A stretch of 25,332 nt of DNA, taken from NCBI GenBank assembly GCA_032718475.1, contig JAUCBJ010006280.1, positions 1-25,332 of the forward strand, written 5' to 3'. A program made the position numbers and the translations under genes. This stretch comes from Nemertoderma westbladi. Lineage: Eukaryota > Xenacoelomorpha > Nemertodermatida > Nemertodermatidae. Each line of letters starts with the position of its first letter. The first letter of the stretch is position 1. Below the pieces are notes generated by a model. That model was not told the DNA's origin and made no database searches. It saw only the letters and a program-made list of their open reading frames with translations. Below are positions 8,842 to 17,965 of this stretch, one piece after another.

Positions 8842-10413
8842 CTGGATTGTCAGCGGGTCGGCGAACTTATGGGCTTCCTCCTCTATCTGTTGGGCGAGTT
8901 CCCTTGTGGGCGCCAAGACGACGGCGTAGGGGCCCTGATCCGCATCCTCTAGCCGCTGCATCCGGGGCAACCCGCTGATCCAGACCAGCAGCGGGATGAG
9001 GAAGGCAGCGGTCTTACCGGACCCAGTCTCCGCCACGCCCACAATGTCTCGGTTCTGCAGACCTATTGGAATGGCTTGCCGTTGTATCGGGGTGGGTTCC
9101 ACGTAACCGGCCTTGCGGATAACCTCCAAGATAAAGTCCGGAAGCCCCCCTTCCGACCACTTCCGGAAAGGCAGTGGAATTCGCCCGCCTTTCGACGCGA
9201 TATTATAATCCTCTTTGAATATCCTCCAGTCCCTTTCTGTCATCTCATCCAGCGGTTTCGCGCTCCAATGTCGTTCATCCCACTTTACTCTCGCTTCCTT
9301 CTCGGCAACTCGCTTCAACCTGCCGACTTCCTGGACTTTCTCCTGTTGGGTACGTCGCCGTTCCAATAAGTCCCCGTAGAACTCGCTCTGCTCTTTCTTC
9401 TGCTGTTTGATATCGATTCCGGCGATGTGCCCACGACCGAACAGCTGCACCTGATGGCGACTCTTATACAACGGGTTCACATCGGTCGATGTATCCTCCC
9501 ACGGGTCCCAATCGAACACGAACTTCTTATCGTTCCATCGCCGTTGTCGACGACGCTTCCCGCCTCCCAAACCCAGGTACTGGTTCTTTATCTGCTCGAT
9601 CTCTTTATCCTCCATGTTCTCACCTGGTTTAACAGGTTCTTTATCTTTTTCTTCAACCCTCTTATTCCTCCTGTCCCTGTCGTCTCGTTGAACGTGTTTA
9701 ACTTTTTCCCTATCGAGTTCTCGACTCCGTTTCACTTCTACTTTCCTATCGCCTTCCTTTAGGAAACTCAGTCTTTTCTGCCTATCCTCTTCCTGTATTC
9801 GCCTTGTGTTCTCACCCTCCGCCTTCCTTTTCGCCAACGCCTCGGCCGTTCGCTGTTCTTTCGTTAGGAACTTCGGTTTGGATTTCTCCAGATCATCCCG
9901 AAGTTTCCTCGCTAGGATTTCCTCCAATGATTTTGGTGGCGGTTTCGCTGGCTGTTTGGGCGTTTCGCTGGGTGGAAGCGGAGGTAACGGTGGTGGTGGT
10001 GCGGCGTTAGGTACCGGAGGTGGCGACGGTCTCTTCGATTTATTGGATGGCGACCGCCTACGGGATTCTTTATGTCTCGGAGATCGACGGGTCGGTGTCC
10101 GCCGACGAGGCGACCGACTACCGTTCGATCGTTTGCGTTTCTTTCTATGACTATGCGAAGAGTCGCGATCTTTGTGTTTTTTTGATTTATGTCTCGGTTT
10201 TTCCCGCGAACTCGCGGATTTATCAGTTGTCCCGGCGGCGGAATCTGCAACTTTACCTGTTTGCGAATTATTCAGTTTACTTTCGTCGTCACTTTCGGAA
10301 TAAACGGCGGAGGGCGAATATAAGAGAGCATTCCGATTTCGTCCATCGCTATGTGAGGAATGACTCTGCGAATTCTGCTCAGTGTAGTCCTTTTGTAATT
10401 CAAATAGAGCCAT
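8842..10413 (-). CDS. DDX23: DDX23 exon 1: N-terminal RS/charged region and RecA domain 1
   Basis: This exon encodes residues 1-524. Residues 1-75 are polar. Residues 75-130 are a basic Arg/Ser region ([22 protein letters not shown]), which in this family is phosphorylated and anchors the protein in the tri-snRNP. Residues 129-160 are proline-rich. Residues 160-380 are charged, probably helical, and include the conserved block [12 protein letters not shown] (298-309). The helicase core begins with the Q motif ([13 protein letters not shown], 437-449), then AETGSGKT (461-468) and APTRELAQQ (501-509). ATG 10413 is the first Met of the frame. The 868-codon frame running on into array A is intron read-through. 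Confidence 0.97.
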
Positions 10414-11490
10414 TACAAAGTATCTAGATCTTACGATCTATTACTGTACCATTATTACTGTATTATCTAAGGTAGCCGTCGGTAGGCCTGCACGCACAAG
10501 CACAAGGCCAATGCTACCTATTAGTCCAGGAGACGCCCTTAGTCACCCAATACAACAACCTTAAAGTAGCGTACGGACGCAATTTTATTTCTTTGAATGA
10601 TAGTTTGTATTGTCCCAATAGCAAATCGAGCGATTTCCGGAACAATTAGTTTGAGCAATTTTTTTTATTCGAATTTTAACTGTGCACTTTCGCTCAAAGC
10701 ATCAATAAATATGTTAAAGCCGTTTTCAGAGCAATTGTGATGGAAACTGATGTTCCAGAATAGATTTATAGTGTAAGTTTAATAGTAAGCAGTAATTGTC
10801 ACTGAAAATTAATACTTAAAATACACTACCGGTACGGGAATGGTGTGTAATTATTTGTTTTAACCATTATCATTGTCATATAGGAGAAGTGTGTTGTCTG
10901 TATAGATCGCCCTTCCTCCAGTAGTGCCTCTAACTAACGGCATTATAGTATAGTATATATGCTCACTTTTCAGAATTTATAGTAACTTTTTTTAATTTTC
11001 TACTACTTTTTTTAATGTTCTAGAATATATTACTAAAACTAGTAATATATTCTAGATCTATTCTATATTCTAATATTTAAGCTATTTGACTAAAAAATTT
11101 GTTCTAGAAAAAATATTTTTTTTACACTTAAAAAAAAATGGCAACAGTTCCGCCCGTCTTCCCATATGGCACTTGTGTGTTATAGGTACACCACCCCAGA
11201 AAATTTTTATTATAGCATATTTTTGCCAACTTTGTTTGGAAATGTTCTAGAACATGTCATATATTTAATAATTTATATAATAAAATATTCTAGAACAATG
11301 TAAGAATGACTGATTTGAGTCTAGAGGAATTTAATAAGTCTTATACAGTATAAGTCTTCTACAGTATGCAATTACTGTAATTTCTCAATATATGACCTCA
11401 ACAGTGAAATCCTTCTTTTAAAATTAGCTATTAAAAAAATACTAGCTACACCCCATCTACCCACTCACCTTGCCAGCAACGATAAAAATT
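10414..11490. other. AT-rich intergenic region with palindromes
   Basis: There is no gene here. The part next to 10413 should hold the DDX23 promoter and 5' UTR on the minus strand; I see no TATA box I would defend. From about 11000 on, several TTCTAGAA octamers and a perfect hairpin occur (listed separately). Confidence 0.5.
11019..11056. other. Perfect 17-bp inverted repeat with 4-base loop
   Basis: TCTAGAATATATTACTA (11019-11035), the loop AAAC, then its exact reverse complement (11040-11056). It would extrude as a cruciform or fold as an RNA hairpin. It is followed by further TTCTAGAA copies at 11102, 11245 and 11288; the one at 11242-11255 is a 14-bp perfect palindrome. Confidence 0.9.
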
Positions 11491-11492
11491 AG

Positions 11493-12570
11493 ATGGTAAA
11501 GATTATAAAGATTAGATTAGATTTATCATTAAAAAGATGGACCAGATTAAGTGACTTTTCATTAGATTATTTATTCTTTCCCATCCATTGTAACAACCAT
11601 TGGACACTGCTTACCTTTTCACCAGCTACATGGGAGATTTGCTATTTCAACTCACTTGGTGGATTGGACTTAAAACTCATAGATGAATTCAAATTATGGG
11701 TATCTAATGAGGCTAATCGTTTCAGTATCCCTCTATGTGATTTTCATATCATATTTTTTATATTTTCATATGTGACTCCCTAAGCTCCAGTACAATGGTT
11801 ATCAATGTGATATCTACGTCTGTAAGTTTGCACAACTCATCCTAAATAAGGAGTCGATTGAAACAGTTAACGATACCTCTATCCAGTCCTTTCGTGTATA
11901 TCTTCATCCCTTGGTGTCATCAAAATCAGTTCTAGTGAAAGCTGCAGACTCAGTCCCCTCACAACCCACTAACACCCAGTTACCTCCTACCACCCAATCA
12001 GTTTCTCCTCCAACCCATCAACCCTCCCCAACTCAGCAAGGTTATCTTAACCAGCCTCCTATTGCACAAACTGGCAAAAATCTATGCCCTTCCTGCCAAA
12101 AAATGATTGCAGCCAATCAAAGTGGTAAGTTGCGGAAGCATAAGAATGTGAAGGGTACATCCTGTATAGGATCTGGTTTTAGAATTTCCCATTTAACTCC
12201 TTGCATATCTAAACCTCAAAATCCAGTAATTACATCTAGAGTTGGGGATACTATATCAATAGCAGAAGATCCTAGTACCACCAAGGATCCAATGTCGCTC
12301 AGTTCACAGCGCTACTGTGGCTGCACGAGTAGTGGATGTAGCCCCACCAGTCGATGTGGATGTGTCAGGGCCCAACGCCCTTGTGCGAATTGCACGCCGT
12401 CGTCGTCAGGAAGCTGTTTAAACCCACAAACAGCCGCTCTAAACAGCAACGCAAGCTTGGCAGCTGGAAACAACGCAGGCCAACTTTCTCCCACTAGCTC
12501 GGGCCCTTCTCCGGTAGCAGGCACATTTTTTAGTTCTACTGTATATCACATTATTAATTTTATAAAATAG
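11493..12570 (+). pseudogene. Ulp1/C48-like cysteine protease relic with Cys-rich tail, transposon-like
   Basis: The first frame (11493-11783) contains FPIHCNNHWTLLTF followed by CYFNSLGG. This resembles the His-Trp and (Y)DSL stretch of Ulp1/SENP-type (C48) proteases, with Asn where the catalytic Asp is usual. A second frame, open from 11776 to 12570, starts LPKLQYNGYQCDIYVCKFA, which matches the family's NGxDCGVFVC catalytic Cys block. The two frames differ by one base at a short C run near 11777-11781, so a single frameshift splits the domain. Downstream come a Ser/Thr/Pro-rich linker, a small zinc-knuckle-like block (CPSC...H...C, about 12085-12160) and a Cys-rich block (YCGCTSSGC...RCGCVRAQRPC, about 12310-12400). 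This layout recalls proteins of mobile elements. The N-terminal half of the protease is absent. The call is by motif only. Confidence 0.5.
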
Positions 12571-12711
12571 CTGGTATTTTCTACTTCTTTTTATAAATGT
12601 TATAGAACACGTGTAAGCTATCAATTTGGATAAATATTTTTGCTTTAGAACATATTTTTTGTACTATGTAGAACATTTTTAGGAAAAAAGTTAAAAAAAT
12701 TGTTACTATCG

Positions 12712-13010
12712 ATATTTTTCATCACTCTATATTTTTCAACACTCGATATTTTTACTCTCGATATTTTTACTCTCGATATTTTTACTCTCGATATTTTTCA
12801 ACACTCGATATTTTTACTCTCGATATTTTTCAACACTCGATATTTTTACTCTCGATATTTTTCAACACTCGATATTTTTACTCTCGATATTTTTACTCTC
12901 GGTATTTTTTGAACTCTCGATATTATTGTCATTTTTCAACACTCGATATTTTTACTTGCGTTATTTTTACTCTCGACATTTTTCATGTCTCGATATTTTT
13001 CAATATATCT
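12712..13010. repeat. 15/17-bp AT-rich minisatellite
   Basis: About 18 units of TCGATATTTTTACTC (15 bp) are mixed with TCGATATTTTTCAACAC (17 bp). The units degenerate after about 12900. Like array A, it mixes two unit types. Confidence 0.92.
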
Positions 13011-13479
13011 GTTAGATGATTTGTAGCCTCAACAGAAAGTAAAATAAATATTCTGACCTTTTACAGTATAACATGGAGGTAACAGGGTGTCGCTAAACGC
13101 TATGGAGACAGACATCAGTCAAGCCGTCAACATTTATAAACAGCTATGAAAGGAACGTGCTACTGTACAATCAATGGCAGGTTATTCAAACTAAAACATT
13201 AAACGGGTATCAAAGTCATTCATTACAGTTTTATTTATGTTACTATTATAAAAAATCAAATTTTTGTGGGACTGTGGAAAGGTTGTGGGCTGTCGGAAAA
13301 GCGTTTGTTTACAGGTTCAACTATTTACAGTATATTCCAAATATAATTCAATCTCATTAATATTTGTAGAATAATTACTATTAGTAGAATTATTAATAAT
13401 TGCCCTACAGCCACGGTGCAGTGTCCATATGGCATAGGTCAAGGCTTCCTTTAATAAAGTACATAGGCCTATTAAAGGA
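13011..13479. other. Intergenic, no gene recognised
   Basis: This is AT-rich sequence with short open frames only. One TAGGCCTA octamer lies at 13464. Nothing else is supportable. Confidence 0.4.
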
Positions 13480-13565
13480 CGCCTTGGCATTGTTGATAGG
13501 TACATGAAAACACATTATTTCACGCCTTGGCATTGTTGATAGGTACATGAAATCACATTATTTCA
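13480..13565. repeat. 43-bp perfect-like tandem duplication
   Basis: Two 43-bp units (13480-13522, 13523-13565) beginning CGCCTTGGCATTGTTGATAG differ at one base (GAAAAC versus GAAATC), indicating a recent duplication. Confidence 0.95.
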
Positions 13566-13737
13566 CTAATTCGCTCGTTTGACTATTTTTATTAGATTCT
13601 AACCATTCAGTACAGTATAAGAATTATGATTCTTCGATTTCAACAACGTATATCATGAGTAGTGTACGTACCCCTCATACAGTATGGCAGCGGTGTGAAT
13701 CACAAATGAATCCTCGAAAGTTAAAAACGTAAATTTT

Positions 13738-13885
13738 CTTCGGCCGTTAGGCCAGAGACTATATTAAGCACAAAGTCTTACGACTTATTTCCAGCGTGCC
13801 TTGGCCCCCATGCGGGGATTGAACCCACGACCTCCGAGAGATACGAAATAAATGTAACCACTACAGGTGTGACTCTATTGAAGTA
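13738..13885 (-). mobile_element. tRNA-derived SINE or tRNA-like relic
   Basis: On the minus strand a B-box GGTTCAATCC (13825-13816) sits in GTCGTGGGTTCAATCCCCGC, the typical T-arm. An A-box-like TGTAGTGGTTA lies about 40 bases upstream. The tRNA-like head is followed by a non-tRNA body (GGAAATAAGTCGTAAGACTT...CTCTGGCC). The spacing fits a Pol III internal promoter. There is no anticodon arm I would trust and no clean tail, so it is a diverged SINE rather than a working tRNA gene. Confidence 0.6.
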
Positions 13886-13913
13886 TTAAAAATGTGTAAT
13901 TACTGTTATATTG

Positions 13914-14063
13914 TATAAAAATAGTCAGACTGCATGAGTACCGCTGTATCTATAAAAATAGTCTGACTGCATGAGTACCTCTGTATCTATAAAAAATAGT
14001 CAGACTGAATGAGTACCTCTGTATCTATAAAAAATAGTCAGACTGCATGAGTACCTCTGTATC
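13914..14063. repeat. 37/38-bp tandem repeat, four units
   Basis: Four units of TATAAAAATAGTCAGACTGC followed by ATGAGTACCTCTGTATC begin at 13914, 13951, 13988 and 14026. They differ by a few substitutions and one A insertion. Confidence 0.95.
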
Positions 14064-14432
14064 AATATTATTATAAGTTGTAACAACCTAACATTAACAA
14101 TCGCAATCCTATCTGTATTTTACCACACTTTTCTAGTTTTATTTTGTATTGTACAGTAGGCCTACCCTTATTATTAGTTAACCTTATCTGATGAAGCACC
14201 GCCAGTCGGTTCGAAATATATTATAATCTCGTTATAACAGTATAATCTCGCAATAAACTTAATTACATGTATATTTAATTTATACATGTTAAATACAGTA
14301 GGCCTACTTGTAGCATAATACCATCTCGTGGCCTCATAAAACGCCAATCACAGAGGTTTGGTGGTTTTGTGAAATAAATATAGTTATTCTTATTTTGTTA
14401 TCTGCTTATTACAAATACAGTATGTATGTCAG

Positions 14433-14652
14433 CTAGTTTGGAATCACTGTTTCGATGCCCAACTCTTCCAATTCTTTTATATCGTTCTCATGCAATGTAT
14501 CCGCGATGCTACCAGGATGGTTACCAACACCAAATACGTCATCCCAGAGGTTTACCCTTCCACTACACCCCAGTGGCAACTTCTTGAGTCTCTCGTTCTT
14601 GTCGTAATATAAATTGATATAAAAATTACACATCTCATCACTATCGTCCCAT
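14433..14652 (-). CDS. PHM-like: PHM-like last exon: CuB methionine and C-terminus
   Basis: The acceptor is TATATTCTAG (AG at 14654-14653). The first base, A, completes the GGA glycine begun by the previous exon's GG. The peptide starts WDDSDEMCNFYINLYY: Met of DEMC is the CuB ligand (rat Met314), its Cys pairs with the Cys of AARC in the family, and Asn and Tyr (rat Asn316, Tyr318) are kept. The following Cys (LPLGCSGR) sits near rat Cys334. The rest, ending LEELGIETVIPN and stop TAG (14435-14433), is not like rat PHM and is acidic. No PAL domain follows. A possible ATTAAA lies near 14278-14273, and an AATAAA further on near 14140. Confidence 0.88.
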
Positions 14653-14695
14653 CTAGAATATAGATAATTAATTAAGATAATTAGGTTTATGGCAT

Positions 14696-15183
14696 ATTAT
14701 TAGTGTAGTAGGATCGGCATGCTGCATTGCAGCTACATTTTTAAGAATGCTGTGTCTGCTTGTCGACAAAATTGCGCCGCCACAACTCCCTATCACCCAT
14801 GACATTTGCTAGATCATCCGCATCTTCAAGGCCAGTGTCCTTTAAGATGCGTCTCAAGAAAGTCATGGGCTGTCCAACATGCTTATTCACTCCATGAGGC
14901 TGCCAAAGCACAAGATTATGTACTGGCACTAGAAGCAGCCTGTTCTAATGAGCTGAGGAACCGTTGGGCTCCCTCTAGCGATTCTGAGAGTACTCCTAAG
15001 TCATCAGCGTAGGTCATACCTACATATCCTACATCATAGGTACTTGGCAGGATTTCCTTGACTTCTGGAGCCAGTAGGTGGAGTTACCATTACCCCATCA
15101 TCATTTTCATTATGATGATCTAAGGACATGCGTAGAACATAGTCAACCACAATTATGAACATTATGAACACATTATTAGTGTA
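14696..15183 (-). mobile_element. LINE fragment, 5'-truncated and internally deleted, with 12-bp TSD
   Basis: The body, 14708-15171, is flanked by perfect 12-bp direct repeats ATTATTAGTGTA (14696-14707 and 15172-15183). On the minus strand the body matches the LINE at 21041-22255. It matches about 21295-21512 (RT motif C region, YADD readable), then jumps to about 22021-22236 (element 3' end), so roughly 500 bases are missing. The 3' terminus is CCGATCCTAC with no poly(A), as in the other copy. The 5' junction repeats ATTATGAAC. The clean TSD shows target-primed insertion into the last PHM-like intron, in the same direction as the gene. Identity between copies looks high (few mismatches over the last 180 bases). 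Confidence 0.9.
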
Positions 15184-15560
15184 ATGTTGAGTGTAAAGTG
15201 TAGGCCTAATCCTTTCTAGTCTTGTAATCTACTGTACTTCTGTACCTAACAATGTAATCCATAATTGATAAGTAGCGAGTGCCATTTTCACAATCCGATC
15301 TCCAGTGATGGTGCTAATCAAGGTAAGAACTGTAATATATCAATTGCTAGATTAGGACATTTAAATACGCAATTTTATTTGAAAAAGGCTCTTTTTCTCA
15401 CTAATATTTTCAAAATTTATTTAATTAATCTAACATTTTTTCACTACTTTCCAGGCAATTAGTTAAAAAAGGGTATTTTTTTTTAAACCTAATTTTAGCT
15501 TACTGCACAGCTAGCTCACACAATCTTCCCTTTGTACAGTACCGGTACTTGTACACGGTA
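15184..15560. other. Intron sequence, nothing recognised
   Basis: This is AT-rich intronic DNA of the PHM-like gene with a TAGGCCTA at 15201. No gene or repeat family is supportable. Confidence 0.4.
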
Positions 15561-16050
15561 CTGCGGTAACAGAGTACGCCAAGTATTGTCTCACTGTACA
15601 GTACTATAAAAATACTGAATACTGGGATTGATCGGCAGACTGGGGAACTGTAGATTGGCCATCGTCTCCCCAAATAAGCACACTACGGTGTACAGTAGTA
15701 TACTCTGTTTGGTATCAGCATAAAAAACACTATAAACAACGAACTTGGAGAATATTTATTTCAAATATTTTGCCGCTTAGCAGTAGAATGGAGTACTGCA
15801 GACTGGCCACCCCCCCCCCCCCCCCCCCTCCCCTCCAAAAAAAAAGAAAAAAACACGCAGCTTATTGTGTAAAGGTCCTAAGTAGCAGCTAAAAATCATT
15901 ATTAATAACAAAATAGGATACGATTTTCACTTTCAGACATTTCGCCTCCTAGTGGCAGACCGCAAACTGGTCAGCGTCCTCCCAACACGCAGCCTATGGT
16001 CAGGTAGAATTTCTTCTGCAAAGTGTCACTTAGAACAGAGTGGGTCCGAT
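15561..16050. repeat. Three diverged units of about 180 bp with a poly-C tract
   Basis: Related segments recur near 15625-15690, 15775-15860 and 15945-16000. Each has a GCAGACTGG or GCAGAC...CAAACTGG core followed by GGCCA or GTCAGC, then CTCCC, then CACGCAGC or GCACAC. The second contains a run of about 19 C (15810-15828) and then A-rich sequence. The units look like an old tandem array. Confidence 0.5.
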
Positions 16051-16134
16051 GATGCAACTGCTGTTTACTTCCTGCTTGCTGACCAGTAATTTGGTCGATA
16101 ACAAAACAATTACAGAATAACGCAATTTTACCTC

Positions 16135-16310
16135 AAATACGCATTCATGCAAGCCCAAGCAAATGTGTAAAAAAATAGCCTCGAGATAGCCTTTACACTT
16201 CATGTTATGTCCACGGGCTCAGGATGGCGGCGACCACAAAATACGCATTCACACAAGCAAACACGTAAAATTAGCCTCGAGATAGTGATAGTTTACGTGC
16301 TCGGGATGAG
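16135..16310. repeat. 104-bp tandem duplication, diverged
   Basis: AAATACGCATTCA is followed by an A-rich CAAGC stretch, GTAAAA, then AGCCTCGAGATAG, and later CGGGCTCAGGATG or CGTGCTCGGGATG. Both units carry these in the same order, starting at 16135 and 16239. Confidence 0.75.
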
Positions 16311-16383
16311 AGCTTTCGATCGATGCATCATTCGCTCATATTGGTGCTCGTGTGTCGGACAGACTTGGACAGACTCATATCCG

Positions 16384-17298
16384 AAATTATTGGAAGTTAC
16401 TTAAAGACACACCCGAACACACTCGCAAAACTGCCGAACACAATCGAACACAGTCGAAAATGTACCAATAAAATTAGGCTTGCATTGCTTTTCTATAAGC
16501 AAATCCCCGAAATTATTGAACAAAATTGTCACGAAATGAAACCGTACCGATACCAGATACATAGAGGCTGAGAGGCCTTCTGGCCTTGCGATACCGTACG
16601 TCATGCAGTCATGTACGTACGGTAACCGGTGGTAGGCCTAACTTCCTAGTTCATATCTTCAACAATCAGTCCAGCAGTCCCAGCACAAGCCACAAGCTAA
16701 TCCAGTACACAGGCCTATTATAGGTAACCCGCTATTAAACTATACATGTATATGTACATGTACATATAAACTGTGACAGGTACCCGGTATGCTTCCCTGC
16801 TCTACAGTACAGCAGTAGGACGTAGGTACCCGGTATGCTTCCCTGCTGTACAGTACAGCAGTACAGCAGTAGGACAGGTACCCGGTATGCTTCCCTGCTG
16901 TACAGTACAGCAGTAGGACAGGTACCCGGTATGCTTCCCTGCTGTACAGTACAGCAGTACAGTACAGCAGTAGGACAGGTACCCAGTATGCTTCCATGCT
17001 GTACAGTCTGACAGTACAGCAGTACACAACAAATTAAGAATTGAGCGGTTACGAACCTACCGGTAGGTGGTAAGCGACATGATACCTGATACCATCAGCT
17101 GATCTGATAAGAAATAAATATTTAATTTCGCGACAATTTTATTCAATAATTTCTGGGATTTACTAATAGAAAAGCAACGTGTGCTAATTGTATCTAAAAA
17201 AGTTGGTACCTGGTTTTATATTTTTGTACTCTTTCTATTTTCGACTGTGTTCAACTGTGTTCGGTCGTATTGCTCTTTTAAGTACCTTCCGAAATAAT
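16384..17298. repeat. Large imperfect inverted repeat (arms about 155-175 bp)
   Basis: The left arm, 16384-16540, and the right arm, 17124-17298 (read on the minus strand), share GAACACAGTCGAAAAT, GTTGCTTTTCTAT-like and GAAATTATTGAA(C/T)AAAATTGTC blocks in the same order. The arms have indels, so the structure is old. The spacer of about 580 bp contains a palindrome-rich minisatellite. It may be a foldback or MITE-type element inside the last PHM-like intron. Confidence 0.7.
16777..17027. repeat. Minisatellite of about 47-58-bp units rich in TACAGTA palindromes
   Basis: Five units begin CAGGTACCCGGTATGCTTCC and end with variable numbers of CTGTACAGTACAGCAG plus TAGGACAGG. Length varies by extra GTACAGCA steps. 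Each unit holds the palindrome GCTGTACAGTACAGC and can form a hairpin. Small ORFs across it are by-products. Confidence 0.92.
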
Positions 17299-17772
17299 TT
17301 ATTCCACAAAATATTGGGATGGCTATTTCATATTTGTTAATGGGATTTCTGTGGAATGATCTTAAAAATAATATTGAGTCCTTATAAATAAGCTACATAT
17401 TTTCACTGATGCATTAACAGGTTTAATTGATCTTATAACATTTAAATATAATTATCGGCATAAAATAATTTTTCATATTTCTGACAAATTGAGCAGCCTG
17501 CGGCTACGATCTTAATTTTACCCATAAAACACAAATTTACTGTCAATACATATCTGCCATCAGTCTCTCATACTGGTACCGTCTGTGCCTTTGGGTTGGG
17601 GTGCAGATTAAAAAGTGGGGAACACACTGTCCCCCTTTCTTTGAATGGTTGGCGGTTTTTTAAATTTCTTAAATAACGTATTTGATTTTGTGATAGAATC
17701 GATTATAATTTGTGTCTCATAACGGAACCTCGTGCTGCGCGAAGGCCCCACGAAGGTGTACTGTTTACATAC
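17030..17772. other. Intron sequence, partly inverted-repeat arm and transposon end
   Basis: Beyond the right arm (ends 17298), no gene is seen. At 17730-17764, just inside the PHM-like donor at 17772, a stretch containing CGTGCTGCGCGAAG and CCCCACGAA resembles the reverse complement of 20087-20131, the left end of another element in this gene. Confidence 0.55.
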
Positions 17773-17902
17773 CCTTGAGCAACAATTCCATCACCATTGT
17801 TGTAGAAGGTGCACCTCGCGGCTATGTAATCTCCAGGGGCTATTGTCATACCGTTGGTGGTTGTGGGATATCCTCTTTGAGTAAGACGAGGGCTCTTCTT
17901 TC
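17773..17902 (-). CDS. PHM-like: PHM-like exon: AARC segment
   Basis: The acceptor is ATACAAATTAG (AG at 17904-17903) and the donor CAAGG|GTATGT (GT at 17772-17771). The 130-nt exon starts in phase 1 (G|GA, Gly) and ends in phase 2. The peptide KKSPRLTQRGYP...APGDYIAARCTF...GDGIVAQG aligns with PHM's IGRQNPQLPQAFYP...FGDILAARCVF...THIGG. The Cys of AARC corresponds to rat Cys293, whose disulfide partner (Cys315) is in the next exon and is also present. The match in spacing on both sides is the main support. Confidence 0.9.
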
Positions 17903-17965
17903 CTAATTTGTATGACAAATAAGTAAATATTAATATTGAAACGATATTTGTTGTATATAAAATCA

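Larger units (their letters stand above)
4131..10413 (-). other. DDX23: DDX23/PRP28 gene span, two coding exons
   Basis: The gene runs on the minus strand from the ATG at 10413 to the TAG at 4131. Exon 1 (10413-8842) ends ATC CAG|GTTCGT and exon 2 (5099-4131) begins after TTCTTAG. Both boundaries are phase 0, and the join falls between LTIQ and VVAIIGG, exactly where the family alignment requires it. The product is 846 residues, against about 820 for human DDX23. The protein is the U5 snRNP DEAD-box helicase (yeast Prp28) that helps exchange U1 for U6 at the 5' splice site before spliceosome activation. It acts in the nucleus. Exon limits rest on homology and splice rules, not transcripts. 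Confidence 0.95.

Noticed and set aside
7779-8929. + strand ORFs of 145-361 codons across array A
   Set aside because: They are repeat-derived shadows of the 21-bp unit, antisense to the DDX23 exon and intron.
9076-10427. + strand ORFs of 68-135 codons opposite DDX23 exon 1
   Set aside because: They are antisense shadows of a well-conserved coding exon.
12312-12624. Minus-strand ORFs opposite the Cys-rich block
   Set aside because: They are shadows of the + strand frame carrying the cysteine motifs.
13790-13880. Functional tRNA gene
   Set aside because: Only the A and B boxes and T-arm are convincing; the anticodon and acceptor arms do not form, so a SINE is the better reading.
14741-14929. 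A 62-codon minus-strand ORF as an exon of the PHM-like gene
   Set aside because: It matches the C-terminus of the LINE at 22017-22205 and lies inside a TSD-flanked insertion.
16740-17032. Minus-strand ORFs rich in YCCTVLLYCTAGKHTGYL
   Set aside because: They are translation of the 47-58-bp minisatellite.
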